7,206 nucleotides of DNA from Syntrophomonadaceae bacterium (GTDB lineage Bacteria > Bacillota > Syntrophomonadia > Syntrophomonadales > Syntrophomonadaceae), in NCBI GenBank assembly GCA_028683995.1, contig JAQUGU010000084.1:1-7206 (forward strand), written 5' to 3'. Shown in pieces: positions 1 through 7,102 of this stretch. Position 1 is the first letter of the stretch. Every line of letters starts with the position of its first letter. Position numbers and translations under genes: made by a program. The notes under the pieces were generated by a model. The model worked only from the letters and a program-made list of their open reading frames with translations. It was not told where the DNA came from and searched no databases.

Positions 1-16
1 TATTGACAAGAAAAGG

Positions 17-22
17 TAGAAT
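17..22 (+). promoter_or_regulatory. possible -10 element of the mraZ promoter
   Basis: TAGAAT matches the housekeeping consensus TATAAT at five of six positions and lies just upstream of the MraZ-type boxes, so transcription would begin near position 29, inside the boxes. That geometry suits a repressor acting on its own promoter. The matching -35 would fall at or before the left edge of the window and cannot be seen. A perfect TTGACA at 3-8 is only 8 bp upstream, so it cannot pair with this -10. At a normal 17-18 bp spacing that TTGACA has only poor -10 partners (GTGGTA or TGGTAT). The call is tentative. Confidence 0.35.
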
Positions 23-49
23 AAAGTGGTATGAAGTGGGGAGAAGTGG
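23..49 (+). promoter_or_regulatory. MraZ operator: three tandem boxes at 10-bp period
   Basis: The hexamer AAGTGG occurs at 24-29, 34-39 and 44-49, exactly one helical turn apart; the heptamers are AAAGTGG, GAAGTGG and GAAGTGG, each followed by a 3-nt spacer. MraZ proteins are known to bind short direct repeats of this kind (AAAGTG-type boxes with 3-nt spacers in low-GC Gram-positives, TGGG-type repeats in E. coli) in front of their own gene. The site lies about 40 bp upstream of an intact mraZ. A weaker heptamer in the same phase, AAGGTAG at 13-19 (5 of 7 matches), may be a degenerate fourth box. Binding by the MraZ encoded here is inferred from family behaviour. Confidence 0.85.
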
Positions 50-86
50 AGCACAATCCCAAATTTATTTGATAGGGTGAAGAAGG

Positions 87-518
87 ATGTTCCTGGGTGA
101 ATACCAGCATTCTCTGGATTCAAAAGGAAGAATAACCGTTCCCTCCAGGTTGCGTGAGCAACTGGGGGAAAAGTTTGTTGCCACCAAGGGGCTGGATAAC
201 TGTATTTTTCTTTATCCTATGGAAGAGTGGAGAACAATTGAAGAGAAATTGAAATCTCTGCCCTTTACCCGGGCTGATGTGCGGTCTTTTGCCCGCTTTT
301 TCTTTTCCGGTGCTTCGGAGATGGAAATAGACCGCCAGGGGCGTACACTTATGCCGATAAACTTAAGGGAATATGCCAGTATTGATAAAGACCTGATCAT
401 AATTGGGGTTGGTAGTAGAATTGAGATTTGGTCCGCTGCTAATTGGGGAAAATATACCCTGGAGGCGGAATCATCCTATGAGGAAATAGCAGAAAGCATG
501 GTCGATCTGGGTATATAG
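87..518 (+). CDS. mraZ: transcriptional regulator MraZ
   Basis: MraZ is a DNA-binding regulator of the dcw operon and the usual first gene of that cluster. The 143-residue product has the typical family length and contains two copies of the SpoVT/AbrB-like half-domain, each marked by a D-x-x-G-R signature: DSKGR at residues 11-15 followed by VPSRLR, and DRQGR at 82-86. The opening MFLGEYQHSLDSKGR and the segment RSFARFFFSGASE (66-78) are hallmark MraZ sequence. The family forms ring-shaped oligomers that bind tandem repeats, and such repeats are present just upstream at 24-49, which implies autoregulation. The ATG is preceded by AGGGTGA at 74-80, six bases away, as a ribosome binding site; AGAAGG directly abutting the ATG is too close to serve. 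Its stop codon overlaps the AGGAGG that serves rsmH. Nothing is missing or odd. Confidence 0.97.
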   Translation: MFLGEYQHSLDSKGRITVPSRLREQLGEKFVATKGLDNCIFLYPMEEWRTIEEKLKSLPFTRADVRSFARFFFSGASEMEIDRQGRTLMPINLREYASIDKDLIIIGVGSRIEIWSAANWGKYTLEAESSYEEIAESMVDLGI

Positions 519-531
519 GAGGAATCTTATT

Positions 532-1449
532 TTGCATCAACCAGTCCTGCTTCAGCAAACCATAGAATATTTATTAACCGATCCCAATGGCGTATATGTT
601 GACTGTACTCTGGGTGGGGGAGGCCATTTAAGCCACCTGCTTAACTTTACCGGTAATAACGCCCAGATAATAGCTATTGATCGCGATAAAGAGGTTCTTG
701 AAGCAAGTAGAAAAAAGTTAAATTTACCGAAAATTACATTTATTCACGAGGATTTTCGCTATTTATCGCGAATACTTAATAGATTAAATATAAATAAGGT
801 ATCTGGAATCCTTCTGGATTTGGGTGTTTCTTCTATGCAACTGGATACTGCCAGTCGCGGGTTTAGTTATCATGAAGATGCCCCACTGGATATGAGAATG
901 GATAGCGAACAGGCTCTAAATGCCACAGAAATAGTAAATCATTACAGTGAAGAAGAGATTGCTAGAATAATTTACCATTACGGTGAAGAAAGATATGCCA
1001 GGAATATTGCCCGTTCTATAGTAAAATACCGTCAGGAAAAAGCAATTGATTCTACTTTAGAACTGGTTGATATTATAAAATCTTCTGTTCCTGCCCGCTA
1101 CAGTCGGGAAAAACATCCGGCCCGACGCACTTTCCAGGCGTTAAGGATAGCGGTTAATAGCGAACTGGAAGCTGTGCAGGAAGTTCTGCCGCAAGCTGTA
1201 AAACATCTACTTATTGGTGGAAGGTTATGTGTAATTACCTTTCATTCACTGGAAGACCGTATAGTAAAACAGTTTATGCAAGAACAGGCCCGGGAGTGTA
1301 TTTGTCCACCCGATTTTCCGGTATGTATCTGTGGACATAGAGCCAGTTTAAAGTTATTGAACAGAAAACCTGTGCTGCCAGATGAGAATGAATGTCACCA
1401 AAACCCACGGGCACGGAGTGCCAAGCTTCGGGTAGCAGAAAGAATATAG
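532..1449 (+). CDS. rsmH: 16S rRNA (cytosine(1402)-N(4))-methyltransferase RsmH (MraW)
   Basis: RsmH uses S-adenosylmethionine to methylate N4 of C1402 in 16S rRNA, in the decoding centre of the small ribosomal subunit. The 305 residues match the usual length of about 310. Visible motifs are the SAM-binding GGGGH at residues 28-32, the acidic AID ending at Asp50, DLGVSS at 96-101, RGFSY at 109-113, the family signature HPARRTFQALRIAVNSEL at 195-212, and FHSLEDR at 237-243. A cysteine group near the C-terminus (Cys256, 258, 265, 267, in CICPPDFPVCICG) is seen in many clostridial homologues and could bind a metal, though this is unproven. The start is TTG, supported by AGGAGG at 517-522, nine bases upstream and overlapping the end of mraZ, and by the family-typical MHQPVLLQQTIEYL start. 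The 13-bp gap to mraZ indicates one operon. Confidence 0.97.
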   Translation: MHQPVLLQQTIEYLLTDPNGVYVDCTLGGGGHLSHLLNFTGNNAQIIAIDRDKEVLEASRKKLNLPKITFIHEDFRYLSRILNRLNINKVSGILLDLGVSSMQLDTASRGFSYHEDAPLDMRMDSEQALNATEIVNHYSEEEIARIIYHYGEERYARNIARSIVKYRQEKAIDSTLELVDIIKSSVPARYSREKHPARRTFQALRIAVNSELEAVQEVLPQAVKHLLIGGRLCVITFHSLEDRIVKQFMQEQARECICPPDFPVCICGHRASLKLLNRKPVLPDENECHQNPRARSAKLRVAERI

Positions 1450-1476
1450 TTCTAAGATTAGGGGAGGAAGAATATT

Positions 1477-1974
1477 ATGGTACCAGCGAGCCAGGCTCGT
1501 AAGCTTGAGTTTCAGTATTCTCATTCTGGGATTGAAGAGCAACCTGTACAAAGAATTAAAAGAGTATATAAGAAGACTAATTCCCGTAAAACATTTTTGG
1601 TTAAATCCGGTTTGGCTTTATTCGCTTATGCTCTTGTGGTTGTTTATCTGTGTATAAAGGTGTCCACCATGGGGTATGACATAGTTGGACTGGAAAAAGA
1701 TGTAGATAAACTTCAGGCTGCCAATCACATGTTGGAGTTTAAGATAGCTGAACAGATTTCATTGGATAGAGTAGAACTGCTGGCTACCAAACAACTGGGA
1801 ATGTGTAAGCCGGATGTAAGCAGGTCTATTGCGGTTACAGCTCAAAAACCGGAAACGGTAAACCTGGCCAGCTTAACAACTGCGGGTGATATCGATAATA
1901 GTAAAACTAAGATAGGAGAAAAAACCCTGCAAAAACTATATTCCAACTTGACGCTGCTGGCAGAAAAAAAATAA
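1477..1974 (+). CDS. ftsL: cell division protein FtsL
   Basis: FtsL is a small bitopic membrane protein of the divisome that pairs with DivIC/FtsB through a coiled coil and helps activate septal peptidoglycan synthesis. The 165-residue product has a basic cytoplasmic N-terminus (residues 1-41, rich in Lys/Arg), one transmembrane helix at about 42-62, and then a heptad-like helical stretch at about 67-100 (VGLEKDVDKLQAANHMLEFK). The family-type ending LLATKQLGMCKP follows at 101-112. Sequence identity in this family is low, so the call rests on topology, size and position between rsmH and the septal transpeptidase. A roughly 50-residue polar tail (114-165) makes it longer than Bacillus FtsL (about 117 residues); its role is unknown. 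GGGGAGG at 1461-1467 is a strong ribosome binding site nine bases before the ATG. It lies 27 bp after rsmH and is co-transcribed by inference. Confidence 0.85.
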   Translation: MVPASQARKLEFQYSHSGIEEQPVQRIKRVYKKTNSRKTFLVKSGLALFAYALVVVYLCIKVSTMGYDIVGLEKDVDKLQAANHMLEFKIAEQISLDRVELLATKQLGMCKPDVSRSIAVTAQKPETVNLASLTTAGDIDNSKTKIGEKTLQKLYSNLTLLAEKK

Positions 1975-1998
1975 TCCGAGAAAAACGAGGTGCATTAT

Positions 1999-4116
1999 AT
2001 GCAAACTACAAGTTTGCTGGTAAGAAAGCGTATAGCAGCGCTTTTTTTCTTATTTACACTGGGGATTTTTTTGCTGGGTGGTAGGATTTTTTGGGTGCAG
2101 TTCGTTAGAGGAGCCGAGCTTTCGCAGAAAGCTGAGCAGAATCGTATGCGTGACGAACCGGTAGCCTCCAAGCGGGGTATCATTTATGACCGTAATGGTA
2201 ATGAATTGGCTATATCGGTTAGTGCTGATTCGGTCTCTGCTTGTCCAGCTGATGTTATAGCTTCCAAGGAGCAAAAAGAAATTGCTCACCAGCTGGCGAC
2301 AATATTAGAAATGGATGAAGAAAAGCTTCTTAAAACACTGACCCAAAGAACCTGGTTCGTTTGGGTTAAACGCCAGATAAAACCGGAACAGGCGAAAAAA
2401 ATAAGGGAGATGGATTTACCCGGAATCAGGCTGACCGAAGAAAGTCACCGCCAGTATCCCAATGGTATATTCTGTAGTCATGTACTGGGTATATCCGGGA
2501 TTGATAATACAGGATTGGAAGGCATTGACCACTATTATGATGAACTGGTGGGGGGAAGCAAAGGTCGTATTGTTATCGAAAAGGATGCTGCCAACCGTAA
2601 CATACCGGAGGCTACCCATAAATATATCAGTCCGGTTGATGGCGCCAATCTGATTTTAACCATTGATGAGACTATCCAGTATATTGTCGAAAGGGAACTT
2701 GAAAAAGTATTTAAAGAACGTAAGGCCAAAGCGGCAGCAATAATTGTTATGGATCCTGCTACCGGTGAGATACTCGCCATGGCCTCTCGTCCGACTTATG
2801 ACCCTAATAATTATGGGAAATACCCGGCCTCTAACCGCCACAATTTTGCTATAAATGATGCTTATGAACCGGGATCTACCATGAAAGTAATTACCGCTGC
2901 CATGGCCATGGAAGAAAAGACCGTTGATGGGGAAAGCCGTTTTTTCTGCCCGGGGCATATTAAAGTAGGCAAAGAAACCATTCGCTGTGCCAATAATAAG
3001 GTTCATGGCAGTCAAACCTTTGCTCAGATAGTAGAAAATTCGTGTAACGTAGGGTTTGTTCAAGTAGGATTAGATTTAGGTCTGGAAAAATACTACCACT
3101 ATATAAAGGCTTTTGGTTTTGGTAAATTGACCGGTATAGACCTGCCTGGTGAGGAGGACGGAATACTGGTACCCGAGAAGAAGGCTCAACAAATTGACCT
3201 GGCTACCATGGCTTTTGGGCAGGCTAATGCTGTTACCAGCATACAGTTAACAACAGCGGTAGGGGCAGTTGCCAACGGTGGTAAACTAATGAAGCCCCAT
3301 TTGGTTAAACAGGTTATCGATAATAACGGTAAAGTAATTAAAAAGTTTGACCCGGTGGTGGTACGCCGGGTGATATCGGAAGAAACCGCCCATCAATTAT
3401 GCTTAATTCTGGAAGGCGAAGTTACTGTTGGCACCGGGACGAATGCCTACATAGAAGGTTACCGGGTGGCTGGCAAAACAGGTACCGCACAGAAGAGCAA
3501 GCGTGGTGGCGGTTATCTAACTGACGAGTACATTGCCTCATTTATTGGTTTTGCTCCTGCAGTCAATCCCCGTCTGGTATGTATAGTAGTAGTTGATGCA
3601 CCGCAGGGATACCCCTATTATGGCGGCTGGGTGGCTGCACCAGTTTTCAAAAACATTATCCAGGATGCTCTCCATTACCTGGAAGTTCCGATGAATAAAT
3701 TGCAGGAGAATGACAAAACGCTAGATAAAGTGGAATATGTACTGGTTCCTGACGTGGTGAATTTACCCCTGGACGAAGCGCTATCACTCTTAAATGCTCG
3801 GGGATTAAAATCGAAAGTTAGTGGCAGTGGGAATATCGTATGGCAGCAGACGCCCCAGCCGAGGACTAAACTGCAGCCAGGTGCGCAGGTAATAATATCA
3901 CTGTCACCCTTTGACCAGGGAGATAAAGATAGTGAGGTAACTATACCTGATTTACAGGGCAAATCCATGCGAGAGGTAGCCAAAATTCTCTCTGACCTGG
4001 GTCTCCACCTTATTCCCGAGGGATATGGTCTGGCCTATGAACAATCACCTGTGGCTGGGAAAGTTATGAGCAGAGGCTCATGTATTAAAGTAAAGTTTCA
4101 ACCAGTAGGCGAGTAA
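1999..4116 (+). CDS. ftsI: PASTA-domain class B penicillin-binding protein (FtsI/PBP2B/SpoVD family)
   Basis: This is a membrane-anchored D,D-transpeptidase that cross-links peptidoglycan at the septum or, if it is the SpoVD type, in the spore cortex. In the 705-residue product a short cytoplasmic start is followed by a transmembrane helix (about residues 11-35). The dimerisation domain opens with RGIIYDRNGNELAIS (59-73). The transpeptidase domain carries all three active-site motifs: STMK with nucleophile Ser293, SCN at 348-350 and KTG at 493-495. Two PASTA domains (about 580-637 and 645-702) end the protein. Bacillus PBP2B also has two PASTA domains at about 716 residues, whereas Bacillus SpoVD has one at about 646. 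Domain count and length therefore favour a vegetative division role, but clostridial homologues are often labelled SpoVD, so the name is provisional. I chose ATG 1999 because GAGGTG at 1987-1992 sits six bases upstream. An in-frame GTG at 1990 lies inside that site and would add three residues. Confidence 0.93.
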   Translation: MQTTSLLVRKRIAALFFLFTLGIFLLGGRIFWVQFVRGAELSQKAEQNRMRDEPVASKRGIIYDRNGNELAISVSADSVSACPADVIASKEQKEIAHQLATILEMDEEKLLKTLTQRTWFVWVKRQIKPEQAKKIREMDLPGIRLTEESHRQYPNGIFCSHVLGISGIDNTGLEGIDHYYDELVGGSKGRIVIEKDAANRNIPEATHKYISPVDGANLILTIDETIQYIVERELEKVFKERKAKAAAIIVMDPATGEILAMASRPTYDPNNYGKYPASNRHNFAINDAYEPGSTMKVITAAMAMEEKTVDGESRFFCPGHIKVGKETIRCANNKVHGSQTFAQIVENSCNVGFVQVGLDLGLEKYYHYIKAFGFGKLTGIDLPGEEDGILVPEKKAQQIDLATMAFGQANAVTSIQLTTAVGAVANGGKLMKPHLVKQVIDNNGKVIKKFDPVVVRRVISEETAHQLCLILEGEVTVGTGTNAYIEGYRVAGKTGTAQKSKRGGGYLTDEYIASFIGFAPAVNPRLVCIVVVDAPQGYPYYGGWVAAPVFKNIIQDALHYLEVPMNKLQENDKTLDKVEYVLVPDVVNLPLDEALSLLNARGLKSKVSGSGNIVWQQTPQPRTKLQPGAQVIISLSPFDQGDKDSEVTIPDLQGKSMREVAKILSDLGLHLIPEGYGLAYEQSPVAGKVMSRGSCIKVKFQPVGE

Positions 4117-4221
4117 GGTTAATACAGGAGTAGCCAAAATAATAAAGTTCCTTATAAAATGCTTATGAGTAGTTATGTGCGGTAGACATGAAGGGTAGTA
4201 TGCTAAAAGGAGGCGAACCTG
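4117..4221. other. 105-bp gap between the transpeptidase gene and murE
   Basis: This is the only sizeable gap between genes in the cluster. It holds no coding frame longer than a few codons, no strong hairpin and no T-run that would mark a terminator. An A/T-rich TATAAA at 4153-4158 looks like a -10 element, but the sequence 17-18 bp upstream (around 4129-4137) does not resemble TTGACA. An internal promoter is therefore possible but poorly supported. AGGAG at 4126-4130 resembles a ribosome binding site with no start codon at a usable distance. The right end carries the strong murE ribosome binding site AAGGAGG at 4207-4213. Confidence 0.5.
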
Positions 4222-5691
4222 ATGCTATTGGCTGACCTGCTAAAAGGTATTGAATATACCGTTATTACTGGTGAACTCGGGGTAGATATTAAAGGCCTAG
4301 CTTATGATTCGCGCCAGGTTAAACCAGGATATCTTTTTGTCTGTATCAGTGGTTTTAAAACTGATGGACATCTCTATATAGATCAGGCAATAAAAAACGG
4401 TGCAGGGGCTATCCTCATAGAGAAGCCTATTAACCAAATTGATGCCGCTACCATAATAATGACTGCAAACAACCGGAAAGCTCTGGCTCTTCTGGCCTCC
4501 AATTTTTATGGTCGACCTTCGCATAATATGAAAGTAATAGGGGTAACCGGAACCAATGGTAAAACGACTACCACTCATTTAATAAAAGCTATACTGGAAG
4601 AGGCGGGTCTAAAAACCGGGTTGATAGGCACATTATATGCCCGGATAGAAGATAAAGCTATGGATTTTGGACATACCACTCCGGAAGCTCCTGAAGTGGA
4701 AAAATTTATGGACATTTGTCGCGAAAATAAAGCCCAGTATGTAGTAATGGAAGTTTCATCTCATGCTCTGGATTTATATCGGGTAGATTGCATAGATTAT
4801 AATATAGCATTATTTACCAACCTCACTCAGGATCATCTGGATTATCATAATAACATGCAGGAATACCAGGCAAGTAAGCTTAAACTTTTTGATATGATAG
4901 CACCGGGGAATGAGAATTTTGTTGTCGTTAATGCGGACGATAACTATGCCCCTGACTTTATCCAGACCTCAAAAGCACAGGTATATACTTATGGATTAAG
5001 TAATACTAGTGACATAAAAGCTAAAAATGTAAAAATTGATCTTAAGGGCAGTAAATTTACCCTTTGCTTCAAGGGCGCAACTCTTAATATTAAAGTGAAA
5101 TTAATCGGCAGGTTTAGTATTTACAACGTTCTGGCTGCCATAGCCTTTGGCCTGGGAGAAGGGATTAGTCCTGAAATAATAAAAAAGGCTCTGGAAAAGG
5201 TAAAGGGAGTACCGGGAAGGTTTGAACAGGTAGATGAAGGACAGGATTTTACCGTAGTAGTTGATTATGCTCATACCCCGGATGGCCTGGAAAACATCTT
5301 AAGAACTGGTCGCCAGTTAACCAGTAATCGCCTTATAACCGTATTTGGCTGCGGAGGGGATCGCGACCGGGGAAAAAGGCCCTTAATGGGTGAAGCAGCA
5401 GCCCGTTACAGCGACTTTTGCGTGGTTACCTCTGATAACCCGCGCAGCGAAGACCCCGAAGCCATAATAAATGACATAATACCTGGCCTGGATCGGATAA
5501 AGGACTCGCGCTATGCTATTGTCAGCGACCGGCGGGAAGCTATAAACCATGCTGTACACCTGGCTCGCCCGGGAGATTTGCTAATAATTGCCGGCAAGGG
5601 GCATGAAACTTACCAACTGGTTAAAGATAAGGTACTTGATTTTGATGATAGAAAAGTTGCCATAGAAATTTTGAGAGGATTGGGCAAATAG
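4222..5691 (+). CDS. murE: UDP-N-acetylmuramoyl-L-alanyl-D-glutamate--2,6-diaminopimelate ligase MurE
   Basis: MurE is the cytoplasmic ATP-dependent ligase that adds the third residue of the stem peptide to UDP-MurNAc-L-Ala-D-Glu. At 489 residues it has normal Mur ligase length and three domains: an N-terminal UDP-substrate domain with YDSRQVKPG (28-36), a central ATPase domain with the P-loop GVTGTNGKTTTT (107-118, Lys114), and a C-terminal domain. Other family landmarks are HTTPE (151-155), EVSSHAL (177-183), QDHLDYH (203-209) and Lys219 in YQASKLKLF, the expected carbamylated lysine. GRFEQV (332-337), DYAHTPD (348-354), GCGGDRDRGKRPLMG (376-390) and GKGHE (458-462) follow. DNPR at 405-408 is the known specificity signature for meso-diaminopimelate rather than lysine, so the organism should have DAP-type peptidoglycan. 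AAGGAGG at 4207-4213 lies eight bases before the ATG. The stop overlaps the murF start by one base. Confidence 0.98.
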   Translation: MLLADLLKGIEYTVITGELGVDIKGLAYDSRQVKPGYLFVCISGFKTDGHLYIDQAIKNGAGAILIEKPINQIDAATIIMTANNRKALALLASNFYGRPSHNMKVIGVTGTNGKTTTTHLIKAILEEAGLKTGLIGTLYARIEDKAMDFGHTTPEAPEVEKFMDICRENKAQYVVMEVSSHALDLYRVDCIDYNIALFTNLTQDHLDYHNNMQEYQASKLKLFDMIAPGNENFVVVNADDNYAPDFIQTSKAQVYTYGLSNTSDIKAKNVKIDLKGSKFTLCFKGATLNIKVKLIGRFSIYNVLAAIAFGLGEGISPEIIKKALEKVKGVPGRFEQVDEGQDFTVVVDYAHTPDGLENILRTGRQLTSNRLITVFGCGGDRDRGKRPLMGEAAARYSDFCVVTSDNPRSEDPEAIINDIIPGLDRIKDSRYAIVSDRREAINHAVHLARPGDLLIIAGKGHETYQLVKDKVLDFDDRKVAIEILRGLGK

Positions 5692-7094
5692 TGCAAGTAA
5701 GCCTGGATTTCGTTTGTCGTAGTATAAACGGACGGATTATAGAAGGAAATGATAGCCATATTATAACTGGCGTTACTACAGATTCTCGCAAGGTTGAAGC
5801 GGGGATGCTTTTTATTGCCCTGCTCGGAGAAAAATGTGACGGCCATGATTTTGTTCGGGCAGCCCTGGCAAAAGGCGCCCGGGCTGCGGTAGTTTCACGG
5901 GTTACTGATGCTACTTTTTGGTCTGGTGAAGACAAAACCCTGATACTGGTAGATGATACTCTCCAAGCCTTGCAGGCTCTGGCTGCTTCCTATCGGAGGT
6001 GTTTTGATATACCGGTGATAGCAGTAACAGGCAGTGTAGGCAAAACCACCATCAAAGACCTGGTAGCCTTATATCTGTCATCTACCTGGAAAACCCTGAA
6101 AACGCAAGGAAATTATAATAATGATATTGGCCTGCCTTTAACCTTGCTGCAACTGGATGAGAGTTACCAGGTGGCGGTAGTAGAGATGGGTATGGGGGCA
6201 TTAGGTGAGATACAGCGCCTGGCAGCCATTGCCCGGCCCCAATTTGCTCTAATTAGCAATGTTGAGCCCGTACACCTGGAGACTTTGGGCAGCCTGGAAA
6301 ATATTGCCCGAGCTAAATGTGAAGTGTTATCAGAAATATCGGAAGATGGCTTTGCCTTGATTAATGGAGATAATAAATTGCTGATAGAAACGGCTCGGGA
6401 GTATTCCTGCCGAAAATATACCTTTGGCTGTAATGGTGATTGTGATTTTCAAGCAGCTAACTGCACGGTAAGCAATGCCGGGATGAAAATAGACATACGC
6501 TGGCATAATCAATTGGAAACCTTGTTTTTTCCCCTGCCAGCCCGAAGGCTGGCTCTTAATATTGTAGCCGCTGCCGCTCTGGCCCATCTGCTGGGCATAG
6601 AGATGGACTCAATAAAAGACAGTTTGCTTGATTATAAACCCAGTGGTAATCGCTTAAATATTATCAGCCTGGAAAATGGCGGAGCAGTTATCAATGATAC
6701 TTATAACGCTAACCAGCTTTCTATGGCGGCAGCCCTGGAAACCAGCCGGGAGTTGGCTGGTTCTGGTAAATATGCTGCTGTTTTAGGGGATATGTTCGAA
6801 CTGGGCAGCCTGGAAACCGAAGCCCACCTGAACGTAGGACAAATTGCTTATACATCAGGAGTAGACCTGCTGATAACGGTAGGCAAACTGGCTCAAAACA
6901 TAGCCCAGGGCGCACTGGAAGCGGGGATGAATCCAATGCAGGTGCATCATTTCCCGACCAAAGCGGAGGCCCTGGAATACTTGCAGACCCGGGTTGATAA
7001 CCAATGGACCCTGCTATTTAAGGCTTCCCGGGGGATGGAACTGGAAACCTTGGTTGACGAGCTGTTTGCCAGGGGATGTTTAGTAAGAAAATAA
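5691..7094 (+). CDS. murF: UDP-N-acetylmuramoyl-tripeptide--D-alanyl-D-alanine ligase MurF
   Basis: MurF performs the last cytoplasmic ligation of stem-peptide synthesis, adding D-Ala-D-Ala to UDP-MurNAc-tripeptide at the cost of ATP. The 467 residues match the family length. Landmarks in order are the N-terminal GVTTDSRKVEAGMLFIAL (27-44), the P-loop TGSVGKTTIKD (113-123), the MurF-typical QGNYNNDIGLPL (139-150) and VVEMGMGALGEI (163-174). These are followed by HLETLGSLENIARAKCE (195-211), YNAN (338-341 region), VLGDMFELG (364-372) and HLNVGQIA (379-386). The nucleotide-binding GSVGKTT separates it from MurE and MurC/D. The usual YNANP reads YNANQ here, and the loop before HLE reads NVEP; both are tolerable variants. 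It starts at GTG within TAGTG, sharing one base with the murE stop, which points to translational coupling. GAGAGGA at 5673-5679 is a rather distant ribosome binding site. Confidence 0.97.
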   Translation: MQVSLDFVCRSINGRIIEGNDSHIITGVTTDSRKVEAGMLFIALLGEKCDGHDFVRAALAKGARAAVVSRVTDATFWSGEDKTLILVDDTLQALQALAASYRRCFDIPVIAVTGSVGKTTIKDLVALYLSSTWKTLKTQGNYNNDIGLPLTLLQLDESYQVAVVEMGMGALGEIQRLAAIARPQFALISNVEPVHLETLGSLENIARAKCEVLSEISEDGFALINGDNKLLIETAREYSCRKYTFGCNGDCDFQAANCTVSNAGMKIDIRWHNQLETLFFPLPARRLALNIVAAAALAHLLGIEMDSIKDSLLDYKPSGNRLNIISLENGGAVINDTYNANQLSMAAALETSRELAGSGKYAAVLGDMFELGSLETEAHLNVGQIAYTSGVDLLITVGKLAQNIAQGALEAGMNPMQVHHFPTKAEALEYLQTRVDNQWTLLFKASRGMELETLVDELFARGCLVRK

Positions 7095-7102
7095 ATTTTT
7101 TA

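Noticed and set aside
3..8. Perfect TTGACA as the -35 of the mraZ promoter
   Set aside because: At 16-19 bp downstream there is no acceptable -10 (GTGGTA, TGGTAT, GGTATG), and the good -10 candidate at 17-22 is only 8 bp away. It may belong to another signal or be chance.
1990..1998. GTG at 1990 as the start of the transpeptidase gene
   Set aside because: This GTG forms part of the GAGGTG ribosome binding site for the ATG at 1999, and no other good site lies in front of it.
2656..3063. 135-residue open frame on the minus strand
   Set aside because: It lies wholly inside the transpeptidase domain coding sequence, shows no recognisable domain and has low-complexity aromatic/basic composition typical of an antisense shadow.
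4159..4185. Eight-codon leader frame before murE
   Set aside because: It has no ribosome binding site, no regulatory codon run and no associated hairpin.
4201..4247. Direct repeat TGCTAAAAGG at 4201-4210 and 4238-4247
   Set aside because: One copy contains the murE ribosome binding site and the other encodes part of the conserved MurE N-terminus; a 10-bp match in A/G-rich sequence is plausible by chance.
5621..5935. 104-residue open frame on the minus strand across the murE/murF junction
   Set aside because: It is antisense to two well-conserved genes and has an Ala/Arg/Ser-rich shadow-type composition with no recognisable motif.
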